From positions 239,028,866-239,092,865 of the forward strand of contig CM077676.1 in assembly GCA_039707655.1 (NCBI GenBank): DNA of 64,000 nt. The letters run 5' to 3'. The translations under genes and the position numbers were made by a program. The stretch is from Elymus sibiricus (lineage: Eukaryota > Streptophyta > Magnoliopsida > Poales > Poaceae). Of this stretch, positions 35,201 to 46,822 are shown piece after piece (within the stretch, counting starts at the first letter, position 1; the number at the start of each line of letters is the position of its first letter). The notes beneath the pieces were generated by a model, which was given only the letters and a program-made list of their open reading frames with translations, made no database searches and was not told the DNA's origin.

Positions 35201-36195
35201 TTCTGATATTATATGTGGATGACATATTGCTGATTGGAAACAATATAGAACTTTTGGAAAGCGTGAAGGAATATTTGAACAAGAGTTTTTCAATGAAGGA
35301 CCTAGGAGAAGTTGCTTTCATATTAGGCATCAAGATCTATAGAGATAGATCGAGACGCTTGATAGGACTTTCACAGAGCACATACCTAGATAAAGTTTTG
35401 AAGAAGTTCAAAATGGATCAGTCCAAGAAGGGGTTCTTGCCTGTTTTGCAAGGTGTGAAGTTGAGTAAGACTCAATGCCCAGCGACTACAGAGGATAGAG
35501 AAAAGATGAGTGTCATCCCCTATGCTTCTGCCATAGGCTCTATCATGTATGTGATGCTGTGCACAGGACCAGATGTCAGCCTTGCCATAAGTATGGCCGG
35601 AAGGTTTCAAAGTGATCCAGGAGTGGAACACTAGACAGCGGTCAAGAATATCCTTAAGTACCTGAAAAGGACTAAGGAAATGTTTCTCGTTTATGGAGGT
35701 GATCAAGAGCTCGTCGTAAAGGCTTACGTCGATGCAAGCTTTGACACTGATCCGGATGACTCTAAGTCTCAAACCAGATACGTATATATTCTAAATGGGG
35801 GAGCGGTAAGCTGGTGCAGTTCCAAGCAAAGCGTGGTAGCTGATTCTACATGCGAAGCGGAGTACATAGCTGCCTCGGAGGCAGCGAAGGAAGGTGTCTG
35901 GATGAAGCAGTTCATGACATATCTTGGAGTTGTGCCCAGTGCACTGGACCTGATGACTCGGTTCTGTGACAACACTGGTGCCATTGCTCTAGCCAAGGAA
36001 CCAAGGTTTCACAAGAGGACCAGACACATAAAGCGACGCTTCAATTCCATCCGCGATGCAATCAAGGAGGAGGACATAAACATTTGCAAAGTGCACACGG
36101 ATCTGAATGTTGCAGATCTGTTGACTAAACCTCTTCCACGGGCAAAACATGATCAACACCAGAACTCTATGGGTGTTAGATTTATAACCATGTAA
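32215..36195 (+). pseudogene. gag-pol: A1 Gag-Pol polyprotein with two Trp-to-stop changes
   Basis: One frame runs from MARAVAPLNF to FITM apart from stops at 34768 (TGA) and 35632 (TAG). Both stand where the context and C1 call for tryptophan (TGG). Order: Gag with knuckle CFYCKGTGHWKRNC at about 32965; protease VFDTGA at about 33109; integrase zinc region WHCRLGHIG...CEPCVKGK; integrase core with TDVCGP, DRGGEY and NGVSEHRNRT; Copia reverse transcriptase with QMDVKKVFLNGFLKEEL and YVDDILLIGNN at about 35210; RNase H with AYVDASFDTD, EAEYIAASEA and CDNTGAIALA. Only the two nonsense changes break the frame, so this copy decayed recently. The upstream ATG at 32170 is less likely, because C1 and A1 share the start at 32215. 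Confidence 0.93.
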
Positions 36196-36216
36196 TGCTA
36201 GATTATTGACTCTAGT

Positions 36217-36229
36217 GCAAGTGGGAGAC
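36217..36229 (+). promoter_or_regulatory. A1 polypurine tract
   Basis: GCAAGTGGGAGAC directly precedes the 3' LTR start TATTGGAAATATG, in the position of the plus-strand primer. Confidence 0.8.
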
Positions 36230-37993
36230 TATTGGAAATATGCCCTAGAGGCAATAATAAAATGGTTATTATTATATTTCCTTGTTCATGATAATCGTTT
36301 ATTATCCATGCTATAATTGTATTGGTTGGAAACACAAATACATGTGTGGATACGTAGACAACAACATGTCCCTGGTGAGCCTCTACCGGACTAGCTCGTT
36401 GATCAAAGATGGCCATGGTTTCCGGGTCATAGACATGAGTTGTCATTTGATAACGGGATCACATCATTAGGAGAATGATGTGATGGACAAGACCCAAACT
36501 ATGAACGTAGCATATGATCGTATCAAGTTTATTGCTATCGTTTTCCGCATGTCAAGTATCTGTTCCTATGACCATGAGATCATGCAACTCACTGACACCG
36601 GAGGAGTACCTTGTGTGTATCAAACGTTGCAACGTAACTGGGTGACTATAAATATGCTCTACGGGTATCTCCGAGGGTGTCTGTTGAGTTGGCATGGATC
36701 AAGACTGGGATTTGTCACTCCGTATGACGGAGAGGTATCTCAGGGCCCACTCGGTAATACAGCATCACGATAAGCTTGCAAGCAATGTGACTAAAGAGTT
36801 AGCCACGGGATCTTGTATTACGGAACGAGTAAAGAGACTTGCCGGTAACGAGATTGAACTAGGTATGGAGATACCGACGATCGAATCTCGGGCAAGTAAC
36901 ATACCGATGGATAAAGGGAACTGCATACGGGATTGACTGAATCCTGACATCGAGGTTCGACCGATAAAGATCTTCGTAGAATATGTAGGAACTAATATGG
37001 ACATCCAGGTCCCGCTATTGGTTATTGACCGTGGAGGTGTCTCGGTCATGTCTGCATAGTTCTCGAACCCGCAGGGTCTACACACTTAACGTTTGGTGAC
37101 GATATAAGTATAGTCGAGTTATTATGTTGGTGACCGAAGGTTGTTCGGAGTCCCGGATGAGATGCCGGACATGACGAGGGACTCCGGAATGGTCCGGAGG
37201 TGAAGATTGATATATAGGACGAAGGGTATCAGAGTCCGGAAGTGTTCTGGGGGTACCGGGGTTTTCGACGGAGTGCCGAAAAGAGTTTCGGGGGGCCCCG
37301 GCAAGTGTTGGGGGGCCTCATGGGCCAAGGGGAGGGAGCACACCAGCCCACTAAGGGGCTGTGAGCCCCCCTCACCCCATCCCACGACCACCAGGAAGGG
37401 TGGTGCGCCCCCTAGGGCTGCCTCCCCCTTGCTTGGGGGGCAAGGCTCTTGGGGGGGGCCACCCAAACCCTAGGCGTCCCATCTGTGGCCGCCACCCCCC
37501 TAGGGGAAACCCTAGGGGCGCCACCCCTCCTCCCTTCCCCCTATATATAGAGGGGTAGAGGGAGGGCAGCCGCACCCTTTCATGCCACGGCGCTGCCCCT
37601 CCTCTCACTCGTAGCCATCTTCCTCTCCGTAGTGCTTAGCGAAGCTCTACTGAGATTTTCCACCACCACCGCCACCACGTCATCGTGCTGCCGGAGGACT
37701 CGAGCTACTACTTCACCATCGCTCGCTGGATAGAAGAGGTGAAGGCGTCATCCAGCCGTACGTGTGTTGAATGCGGAGGTGCCGTCCGTTCGGCGCTTGA
37801 TCGGGAGTTCGCGGGACGGATCGTGATTGGATCACGAAGACGTTCGACTACATCAACCGCGTTTCTTAACGCTTCCGCTTAGCGATCTACAAGGGTATGT
37901 AGATGCAATCTCTCCTCTCGTAGATGTTCATCTCCTAGATCGATCTTGGTGAGCGTAGGAAATTTTTTGTTTCCCATGCAACGTTCCCCAACA
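36230..37993 (+). repeat. A1 3' LTR
   Basis: 1764 bp, ending CCCCAACA at 37993. It pairs with 29168-30930. Beyond it the G1 pol frame resumes (TTTTTGTGTGGGATTTC). Confidence 0.93.
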
Positions 37994-38380
37994 GTTTTTG
38001 TGTGGGATTTCAGCACCATTGCTGCACCTCTCAATGAGCTTACAAAGAAGAATGTGCCTTTTGTTTGGGGTACTGCACAGGAAGAAGCCTTCACGGTATT
38101 GAAAGATAAGTTGACACATTCTCCTTTACTCCAACTTCCTGATTTTAATAAGACTTTTGAGCTTGAATGTGATGCTAGTGGAATTGGATTAGGAGGTGTG
38201 TTATTACAAGATGGTAAACCTGTTGCATACTTTTCTGAAAAATTGGGTGGGCCTAGTCTGAACTATTCTATTTATGATAAAGAATTATATGCTCTTGTTC
38301 GGACTTTAGAAACATGGCAAAATTATTTATGGCCCAAAGAATTTGTCTTACATTCTGATCATGAATCTTTGAAACTAAGG
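37994..38380 (+). pseudogene. pol: G1 RNase H
   Basis: The continuation of G1 pol: [20 protein letters not shown], then the RNase H region with [45 protein letters not shown] and LHSDHESLK. It carries the DAS, KELYA and SDH active-site neighbourhoods. The frame is open but ends at 38380, where G2 sequence begins. Confidence 0.9.
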
Positions 38381-41300
38381 CAGCTCCTCCGTGACGGAGG
38401 GCACCATTTTGGAGTTGCGCAGCGCGGGGTACATCCCCGCGGAGGTCCGCACTCGCACGCCGACTCCGAAGCAGCACATACCCACTCCCGAGGCTGGGGA
38501 GAGGGTCGTCTTCGCGCCCCACCTCATCAGAGGTCTGGGGTTTCCGCTGCACCCTTTCGTGCGCGGAATCATGTTCTCCTACGGGCTAGATTTTCACCAT
38601 CTAGCCCCGAACTCCATCCTCCACCTCACCTCCTTCATCACGGTCTGTGAGGCCTTCCTCCGCATCGAGCCGCACTTCGGGTTGTGGCTGAAGATTTTTT
38701 GGCGTCAAGCCGAGATCCAGTGACTCCGAGCTCTTTGAATGCGGAGGCGCGATGATCAGCAAGAACCAGAGGGTGGTCTGGTTCAAAGGCACCTTTATAG
38801 AGATCGTCAAGGAGTGGCAGCGCGAGTGGTTCTACATCACCAAGCTGCTCCCTGCTGGCCAGGCCGAGGTGAAGTTCTCTGCTGGTCCTCCGAAGAAGCT
38901 CGTGTCCTGGAAGAGGAAGGGCATGGACTGGGGGAACCCGATGGAGGTGAAGGTGTTGATCCAGAAGATCGAGTTTTGGATTAACCAGAGGGACATCAAG
39001 CTGGTGGACCTGGTGAACGTCATGCTCCACCACCGCGTCCTGCCACTTCAGTCTCGGGCTACCCCGATGTGGGCGTACAGGCCCAAGGACATGGTGCCTA
39101 TCCACCACTTCTTCCGCTCCACCCCGGCTGGGATGTGGAAGCTGCTATTCAAGCCATCCAAGGATGGTTTTCCCGAGGCCGGGAGCGATTTTGGCTTCGA
39201 AGCCGACCATGACGTCCCCGAGGTAAATCTCAATACTAAGTCCTACACTCTATGTTTCCTGGTCCCACACAAATTTTGGCTAACCAATCAAACATTTGCA
39301 GAAGTGGATCCCCAAGGCACAGCAGATGCTGTGCTAGGCGCCGCAGCCCGAGGGGGAGAGGACTCCCCAACTCGTGGCCCTCTTAACCGAGGAGCAACAT
39401 GTGGTGATCCCCAAAGAGTCCAGACCTCCGAGGGGCAAATCAGGTGTCCGAGCTCGGGAGACCTCGGTCACCCAGTCTGAGGAGACCCACGCCTCCTCCA
39501 CCCACGAAGACAAGGAGGAAGACGCGGGCGAAAGGAAATCTTCCCCTAAAGGGAAGAGGGCGGCGTCCGAGGCCGCCGAAGAGGAGGCGAGGCCAAAAGG
39601 CCCGAAGAGGCCGCACCAGGCCTCCGCCGATCCAGTCCTGCCAGAGAAGCCCAGCTTCCCCGATGATTCGGACGAGGACCTCCTTGCACTGGGGAGGAAG
39701 AAACCGCCCCCCAAAGGTATGTATTAACTACTCAATTTGGACTTCGAAAGCATGTTCTTCTTGTGAGACTCATAAGAGAATTTTTGCCAGCCCACCCAGA
39801 ACTCGCCTCAGTGGCGAAACTTCGGGGGAGCTGCCCCCGTCGGACAGCGGGGAGCTGGAACCCGCCAAGACTCCCTCGGCCTTCGAGGGCCTAGGGGAGG
39901 CGTCATCCGGTCTGGCCCTCTAGCCAACACATCGGGGGCCGAGGTATCGATTGTCATGGCCGAGGTTGACACCTCGGCCGCACCAAGCCAAGGGGACTCA
40001 ATCCCCGAGGTTCCCAAGGAAGGGTTGGGCCAGGCGTCGGCCAAGCCCGAACAGTCTCCGGTGCCTGCGCCGTAGCCGGAGATCCTCGTCCCCAGCACCT
40101 CAGTGGTGGGTGCAGAGGTTTTCCACCCCCGCCTCCCGCCACGGGGCGGGCTAGTGCGGGTGGCCCGAGGAGATGGAGGCAGCCTTAACGGGCTCCTCCA
40201 TCGCAGAAGAGCACCGTGCCTTGATCGGCGCGGCGCTACAAGGCTTTCGGTCTGCGGAGGCCGGAATGTGCGAGGTCTTCAAGGGCCTTGTCAGGAGCTT
40301 CAAGGTACGGTTTTTGTGTTGTCATTATGAATAATATGCGAGTTTATGATTGCTTGTAGTAGCGGGCCTTTGTCCGAAGACACGTTGCCTCGCATATTGT
40401 TTATAAGAGTGTATCCAGCCAGTAGCCCCCGAGCCCAAGGCTGGTTTTGAAAAAACGGCCTTGGGATCGATGTTTGAGTATGTTTTAGGTGCTAATCCAG
40501 TAGCCCCCAAGACTTTGGCCGTTCTTTAAAAAGGAATGACCAGAGGATTGAAGTCAAAAAACAGGGACTAAGGCGTGGGTGTATGTTTTCAGGTGTCGAC
40601 CTCGGCTCCGAACTCCGCCTCTGAGGAGGTGGCGGAGATGAACAGGAAACTGCAGAGGTCCGAGGAGGACCTCGATCTGATGAAAAAGCAGATCAAGCTG
40701 TCTCAAGGTAAACTTCAAGAAGTTTTGAGAGTGCCGATTTTACTTTGGGAAATGTTCTTAAAAGATTCAATTCTGACGCCGAGCTGTTTTGCATGACAGC
40801 TGCTACGGCGGAGCTTGAGACACTTAAGGCCGAGCTGGCGAAAGCTCGGCAAGAGGCCGAGCAGTAGAAGACTGCAGCTGTGAAGGCCGAAGAGGAGCTG
40901 GCTGCCGAGAAGGTGGCCAGGGGCAAGCACCAGGCATGGGTCCTGGAGGTGGAGGAGACCCTGAAGGGCATTTATCAAGAGCGCGACGTCCTTCAGGAGA
41001 AGGAGAAGGTGGCGAGCACCGAGCTCGAGAAGCTGTGCCAGGCGCACGCCGAGGTCCAAACTCAGGCCCGTGCAGACCGCAAGGTGCTTCAGCAAGTGAA
41101 GCAGATCGCTGCTGGTAAGCCATTTTTGCTTCAATGTGTTTTCGGCCGCAAGGCGTTCGTCGAGCTTACCCAGCTGTGGCGATCCACAGAGGCCTTCGCG
41201 GATCTTCTGAGGAGCGCGGTGGACGCAGGCCGCTATTACGGCGTGCGTGAGGGCCATGCTACGGAGAGGGCGTTTTGGCAACAATTCCAAGTGCCCTCGC

Positions 41301-41668
41301 ATTCGGAACTGCTAAACAATCAGATGAAGTAGTTGATGGAGCTCCTCCGCATGGCGAAGCCAACGCTTCAGGAACTCTACGCCAATCTTTGGCCCGCGAA
41401 GGCCCTGCCGACGAGCTTCTTCGGGTTTTTTGCCCGGCTGCGAGAGACTGCCCCCCTGTTAGTGCGCTGGAAGCGATCTGCGTGCCTGGAGGGTGCTCAG
41501 CGGGTGTATGCCTGTGTGGACATGCACTACCCGCGTGTTGAAGCGGCGGTCGTGGCCGTCGGGTCCCCTGAAGGGAAGTCCCGGACCGTGGAGCAATATC
41601 TGGGCAAGGTGATGGAAGGGGCCCGGATCACCAAGGCCGAGTGTCCTAAGGACAATTTGTATTTTTAG
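38381..41668 (+). pseudogene. G2 antisense multi-exon gene (putative gypsy-type transposon family)
   Basis: It enters in mid-exon. The domain [32 protein letters not shown] at about 38535-38635 matches the G3 and G4 genes. A frameshift near 38695 leads to the WFYITKLLPAGQAEVKFSAGPP exon. Clear introns follow: donor GAG|GTAAAT near 39222 with TTTGCAG at 39301; 39715 GTATGT; 40305-40592 (AAG|GTACGG...TTTTCAG); 40708-40799 (CAAG|GTAAAC...GACAG); 41115 (GCTG|GTAAGC). Exons 40593-40707 and 40800-41114 encode a long charged coiled coil. The last exon (about 41150-41668) has FWQQFQVPSH, ELYANLWPAKALPTSFFGFFARL and a stop after DNLYF. Two internal stops mark decay. Role unknown. Confidence 0.75.
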
Positions 41669-42986
41669 GAAGTACTTCGGTATGCCGAAGTGTAGTTGGA
41701 TGTAAAAAACTATCTTTTGTTTTGCAATGAATGCGGCTTTATTTTCCGACATGGTATTGTATGTGTTTTTATTTTTTTGACTCCTGTGTGACCGTGTTTA
41801 ACTGAAAGTGACCAGTCGTCGGCTTCGACCCCTTTGTACAGTGTACAGCGGGTGTTTCCGAGGCAGTCATGACCCTTAGCCGACGTTTCGGTTCCCGAAG
41901 GCGGTCCATGCTCATGGAAACAAGGCAATCAGACTGTAGTAGTTTTATAACTTTCACCTAGTCGTAGGAGCTTGACTGTGGGGGCTGAGGACGAGCCCCC
42001 GGTCCATGAAGTGCTTTGGTTGTGTGGCCGAGGTCTATGCCGCTAACCACTTTGGCTGATTTAATAAGAAGCCCTTCATTTAACATGGGTAACCTCCAAC
42101 GATACATTGCTGGACGCTGTCTTCGGATGGTCTACGCTTACCAGGACAGTCAGTTTTCGGCTTTATCCATGGAGGCGCTTTACCATTCAAGTTGGAAGTG
42201 CAATCGCAATGGTTCTCCCTTTACACCCTTAGCCGAATGGATCGGAAACGTAAGGGGTAAGCACAGGAGCCGGGCAACCCAACTATTGACAAAAATCAAG
42301 GTTCGAAACTGATTCTTATAATGCAACATCCAAGACGCCGAATAGATACTTCGGACTTGTAGGGGGGGCGCGAGATTAAAAGCGAAGCCCATGGTAATTT
42401 TAAATAACGGTTGTATCATAGATGTATGCTTTTGGCTCAAAGGCAGTAAACGTAAGGAAATGCGTAATGACCTCGATGGGTGCACTTTCTTTATTTCGTG
42501 TGGTCAAGCCGTACATGCCGAGCTTTAACAAAAGAAACTTGTAGAAGATACAACTTAAAAAGGAAAAGTAAAGGAGTAAGAATAGGGCGGACATGATAAT
42601 GGGTTTATTCGCCCAAGCCCGTCGCCGTCGCACGTCTGCGTCTCCGTGCTATTGACCAGCTTGCCTTCGTTGAGAGCGAAGTAGGTATGGGCAGTCCGTG
42701 ACCTCGGTCGTTTGTTTGCTTGATGCTTTCATCAGTCGAGTCCTTTTAAAAAGGTGTGCGACTGCCACTTGGATGGTTTAAGCCATGTGGACATGCTACT
42801 TCTATCTGGGCCTTTTACAGCGCCCTGCTGGTATGCAAGTCCGAAGTGCGTTGCTGTTCAGTCGAGCTGATAATGACGCATCATTTGTTTCGGCTCCTCG
42901 GTCGCCCATGGAATTTTTAGTGCAAAGTTATGCACCCTGGGGACGTAATGCCCTTCCAAGGGGAGGAGAACGAGGAGCTGGTGCCC
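41669..42986. other. G2 convergence region
   Basis: 1.3 kb between the 3' end of the plus-strand gene and the end of the minus-strand protease frame. It is moderately AT-rich and has no polymerase or integrase motif in any frame. It is equivalent to 17521-18407 in G3. Confidence 0.5.
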
Positions 42987-43703
42987 CTATTTGGGGTGAA
43001 TCGTGGCCTGACCGAGGTCAGCTCGCACGGCCCGTACGCGCTTTGAAGAGTTGGGCCTGTGACGAGCTGCCTCCTCAGTTGCCTGTACCTCGGCTGCGAA
43101 AGCCGCTGTCTGTTCCTCTGTTCGGAGGAAGCGTTCGGTGTTACCATTGACTGTAATAACACCATTTGGTCCTGGCATTTTAATCTTTAGGTATGTGTAA
43201 TCCAGGACTGCGTTAAAGCGGGCGAATGCGGTGCGCCCAAGCAGCGTGTGGTATCCACTCCGAAAAGGGACGATATCAAATATTAACTCTTCGCTCCGGA
43301 AGTTCTCGGGTGATCCGAAGACTACCTCCAGCATTACTGTTCCCGTGGAGTGAGCCACGACGCTTGGTATGACACCTTTGAAGGTGGTTGTGTTGGGTTT
43401 GATCCTGGATGAGTCTATGCCCATTTTTCTGATCGTATCGGCGTAGATTAAATTGAGGCTACTGCCTCCATCCATAAGGACGCGCGTCAGATGGAATCCG
43501 TCAACGATCGGATCAAGGACCAAAGCAGCCGATCCGCCATGTCGGATGCTGGTTGGGTGATCATGTTTGTCGAATGTGATCGGGTAAGCCGACCACGGAT
43601 TGAACTTCAGGGCAACAGGCTCTAGGGCATAAATGTCCCGAAGTGCTCGTTTCCTCTCCTTTTTAGGGATGTGGGTTATGTAGATCATGTTTACGTCCTT
43701 CAC
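42987..43703 (-). CDS. G2 aspartic protease
   Basis: An open 238-residue frame: RALRDIYALEP, PITFDKHDHPTSIRHGGSAALV, then the active site RVLMDGGSSLNLIYADTI at about 43435-43485, and VPFRSGYHTLLGRTAFARFNAV. D-G-G-S is the usual plant Ty3/gypsy variant of the catalytic triad. The C-terminus is Glu/Arg-rich and ends without any reverse transcriptase. It should cleave Gag. The frame is still intact although the flanking gag pieces are broken. Confidence 0.8.
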   Translation of the reverse strand: MKDVNMIYITHIPKKERKRALRDIYALEPVALKFNPWSAYPITFDKHDHPTSIRHGGSAALVLDPIVDGFHLTRVLMDGGSSLNLIYADTIRKMGIDSSRIKPNTTTFKGVIPSVVAHSTGTVMLEVVFGSPENFRSEELIFDIVPFRSGYHTLLGRTAFARFNAVLDYTYLKIKMPGPNGVITVNGNTERFLRTEEQTAAFAAEVQATEEAARHRPNSSKRVRAVRADLGQATIHPK

Positions 43704-43739
43704 CTCGGGAGGGAACTACTTTTGGTTTCCATTGCTGGG

Positions 43740-45136
43740 TCACCGAGGTTCATCCTCATCCTCGCTGCGGGGTTGAGCCTTATTTTGGCCCTCCGTCGCT
43801 ATCTTTCCGGCCTGCTTGAAGGCCCAGCAGTTCCGGTTTGTGTGGTTTGCTAGCTTGTCCGAGGTGCCATGTATTTGACATGGCCTATCAAGGATCTTGT
43901 CAAGCTGACTGGGTCCGTCTTTGCTCCCTTTAAAGGGCCTCTTTTTCTGATTGGATCTAGGTCCATTGAACCCTGCGTTTACGGCGACGTCCTCGGTGTC
44001 GCTCCCGCCATTTTTATGCCTGCGCTTATTTTTACAGTGCCTGGGCTTGCCATTGGCGTCACGTGCTTCCGAAGTGCATGCCTCACTGTTATGAGTACTG
44101 CGGGCCAGCCAACTATCCTCTCCCGCGCAAAAGCGGGTCATGAGTGAGGTGAGGGCCGCCATGGTCCTCAGCTTGTCCTGCCCGAGCTGGCGTGCAAGCC
44201 ACTCGTCTCAGATACTATGCCGGAAAGCGGCGATGGCCTCGGCGTCAGGGCAGTCCATAATTTGGTTCTTTTTAGTTAAGAACCTGTTCCAGATCTTTCT
44301 TGCCGACTTGCCGGGCTGTTGAATGACATGGCTGAGGTCGTCGGCATCTGGAGGTCGGACATATGTGCCCAGGAAGTTAGCCCTGAAGGCATCCTCGAGT
44401 GCTTCCCAGCTTCCAATGGAATGAAGAGGCAGGCTATTCAGCCAATGCCTCACCGGCCCCTTTAGTTTGAGCGGCAAATATTTTATAGCGTGGAGATCGT
44501 CTCCATGCGCCATGTGGATGTGGAGAAGGAAATCTTCGATCCGCACCGCTGGGTCAGTAGTGCCATCGTATGACTCGATGTTGATGGGTTTAAACCCGTC
44601 AGGGAACTAGTGTTCCATTACCCTGTATGTAAAACAGATTGGGTGAGCGGGACCTCAGAACCGAGCAGACTCGCGTCGGACGTCGCGAGATATCTGTGTG
44701 TAAGCTTGTTCCCGAGCTCGGCCGTTCCTATCCATCCTGGTGTCGTAGCCGTCGAGCCCAGTCGGTGCACGTCCTCTTGATCCGTAGATGGACCGAGAAG
44801 GTGCCCGGTTCACCTCTGGCGTCTTGCGTCGTATGGCTCGGTGTAGTCGACGGGATCCTTGCCGTAACGGCGTGTCGTTGTCTGGGTGTGTAAATTTTCC
44901 TGCACTGGCCTGTCGCGCCCTCTAGGGGGGCGGTCAGGTTCGTCAGCCCGTCCGCGTGTTAAGAGAACATCGTCGGCTAATTCTTCGTTGAATTCGGGCA
45001 GCAAACGCCTGCGCAGGTAGGATTTAGGCGCGCTATGGCGTCGTTCTTCGAGGTCTTGTTCGGCCGAGAGTATCTCGACCCACTTTTCATTCAACGCGTC
45101 ATGATTGGCTTGTAGCTGATGCTGCTTCCGCTTCAT
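43740..45136 (-). pseudogene. gag: G2 gag core and zinc-binding tail
   Basis: In minus order: a charged linker (44810-45136), then the Gag core at 44208-44546 (KYLPLKLKGPVRHWLNSLPLHSIGS, FRANFLGTYVRPPDADDL, KSARKIWNRFLTKKNQI). A basic tail at 43740-44162 has CQIHGTSDKLANHTNRNC, an atypical Cys/His cluster of the Tat-branch kind. Stops near 44607 and 44205 split the frame. The core is clearly related in layout to G3 and G5 Gag. Confidence 0.75.
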
Positions 45137-45438
45137 GCTTCGGGCGGTGGCTACGAGGCGTCGCCGGAACCGTTCTTGCTCAATGGGGTCCTCGGGGACT
45201 ATAAAGTCATCGGTGCCTAGGCTCTCGTCCTCCTCGGACTGAGGTAAGAAATTTTATCAGCCCCTTCAAAGAGGTTATCGGGGTCCTCGTCCTCGGGGAT
45301 TCCTGCGGGGCTATGTGGCCGCCCTGGGGAGGCTTGAAAGTCCTCTCCCGGGTTATCGGCATTGTCTGCCGCCGCGCCGGTGTTGGTGGCAGTGGCGTCG
45401 TGCCCGCTGGGGTCCCCGTTGGCACCTCTGCCGTGCCT

Positions 45439-46284
45439 TCACCGATGTCTTGATGGGGGTTTCGGAGTATCCACCATGTATACGTCGTAGGTGGAGGTTG
45501 CAGTCCATCTGCCGGTGTTGACCAGCGGCGTGGTGGTTTCTGCAGGGCCGTCGACATCTTCATCCATGTCGGTGGCTTCATCATAGTCTAACACGTCGGT
45601 TAAGTCATCGATCGTGGCAACTAGATGGGTGGTGGGTGGGATATAAATTTCCCGATCGTCGGCTTTAAATCCGATCTTATCATAGACCGAAGTCTGACTG
45701 TTCGAGATTGATAAGCTCTGGATGCGATCAAGCATCTCGCTTAGGTGAGATAGCTCCTCGCAATCCATGGCCTGGCTATAAGCCGGGCTGACTTGAAGCA
45801 TGACTGGTGGATCGCTTGACGCATCATTGGCCTCATGCGGGGCTAGGGTTGATTCCGGATCTGATACCCGAGCCGGCTCTAAATCCGACGTAGTATCCAA
45901 GGCTGTGTCCGGAATGGCGTCGTGGCTTGATGCCAGGACGAGGCTGTCTGAGGTGGGGGTAGTCGATTCCTCCGCAGGGCCCTGTGGGGCCAGGGGGCTT
46001 GGCCCGACATCCTCGAAGGAGATCGGTTCCGGGGCTGAGCCCCCGATGCCTGATAAGCCCTGGATCCGGCCTGACGTCCAACTGGTAAGGACGAGCTCTC
46101 CACGGGAATCTGTGGTGTACTCCAAGATTCCGAAAGTTACAACGTGATCCAGAGCGTAATTCTCGACGGGAGCTAGATGGCCCGAAGAGTCAGCACAAAA
46201 GACCATGCTGCCGAAAACGAATAACTGGCAGGGGACGAGGATGTCCCCGTAGCCGGAACCGTAGTTGATCTGCAGGTGAGCCAT
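45439..46284 (-). CDS. G2 N-terminal Gag extension
   Basis: 281 open residues starting 27 bases from the primer site (MAHLQINYGSGYGDILVP). After a first 90-residue region (VFCADSSGHLAPVENYALDH, LVLTSWTSGRIQG) the protein becomes acidic and Pro/Ser/Thr-rich. This extension precedes the Gag core and has no known fold that I can name. A comparable but different extension is present in G3. The frame changes at its end, so it is no longer joined to Gag. Confidence 0.6.
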   Translation of the reverse strand: MAHLQINYGSGYGDILVPCQLFVFGSMVFCADSSGHLAPVENYALDHVVTFGILEYTTDSRGELVLTSWTSGRIQGLSGIGGSAPEPISFEDVGPSPLAPQGPAEESTTPTSDSLVLASSHDAIPDTALDTTSDLEPARVSDPESTLAPHEANDASSDPPVMLQVSPAYSQAMDCEELSHLSEMLDRIQSLSISNSQTSVYDKIGFKADDREIYIPPTTHLVATIDDLTDVLDYDEATDMDEDVDGPAETTTPLVNTGRWTATSTYDVYMVDTPKPPSRHR

Positions 46285-46310
46285 CGATCCTTTGCAGATC
46301 TCACAGTGGA

Positions 46311-46330
46311 ACTCTCAATGAAAGCACCAG
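46311..46330 (-). promoter_or_regulatory. G2 primer binding site
   Basis: On the minus strand CTGGTGCTTTCATTGAGAG follows the LTR end CACTGACA directly. TGGTGC fits pairing to a tRNA 3' CCA end. The specific tRNA is not assigned. Confidence 0.6.
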
Positions 46331-46822
46331 TGTCAGTGTGAAAACCGGCAAACCTTGGGGTAGGGGCTCCCGAGCTATGGATCTTGGATCAATGGTAACA
46401 GGCACGAAGAAGACGGTGTTTACCCAGGTTCGGGCCCTCTCAAAGAGGTAATACCCTATGTCCTGCTTTGATTATATTGATGGTGAAGTATCGAGTACAA
46501 GCTTGATCTACCTCGAGATCATAAGGAGAAGTCTAACCCTAGGGCTAGGTGGATGGTAATTGTGATTCCGTGTTCTCTACAGGCTAAACCCCCTAGCTTA
46601 TATACACGCTAGGTAGGGCATCTAGGGTTACATGGTCGGTATCCAGGGATGCGTGTGGAGGCGGCAGGAGATGTCTTGGGGTATACTCCAAGTCTTCGGC
46701 AGATGCAATCTTGATCATGTCGCGGCCTCCGGAGTCCATCTGAATGAGAACGAGGGCCTTTAGGCCCAGCCCGAAGACTATGCGCTGACTAGGTTAGCAC
46801 CCCCTAGTCTAGGACACCGTCA
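46331..46822 (-). repeat. G2 5' LTR
   Basis: 492 bp, plus-strand TGTCAGTG...GACACCGTCA. A TATA-type sequence TTATATACA is at 46598-46606. G1 integrase resumes right after it at 46823. Confidence 0.85.

Larger units (their letters stand above)
29168..37993 (+). mobile_element. A1: Angela/WIS/BARE-like Copia element
   Basis: A full-length Copia element in plus orientation inside G1 pol. LTRs are 29168-30930 and 36230-37993. The LTR opening TTGGAAATATGCCCTAGAG and the ~1.76-kb length are typical of the Angela/WIS/BARE group. The target duplication is probably GTTTT (29164-29168 / 37994-37998), but a T-run at the left border makes the exact edge uncertain by one base. Hand alignment gives about 45 LTR differences (about 2.6%), younger than G1 (about 5%). 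The coding region is collinear and complete apart from two nonsense changes. Confidence 0.92.
38381..46822 (-). mobile_element. G2: left-truncated Ty3/gypsy element in G1 pol
   Basis: A minus-strand element with its 5' LTR at the right (46331-46822), an N-terminal extension, gag, protease and a plus-strand multi-exon gene. The 3' LTR and the start of the antisense gene are missing. G1 loses the end of RNase H and most of integrase at the same border. A single deletion across the left edge of G2 explains both. No reverse transcriptase or integrase of its own is present. Confidence 0.8.

Noticed and set aside
38638..39108. 156-codon minus-strand frame (His/Leu/Pro-rich)
   Set aside because: It is the complement of the G2 antisense-gene exon that has clear family motifs on the plus strand.
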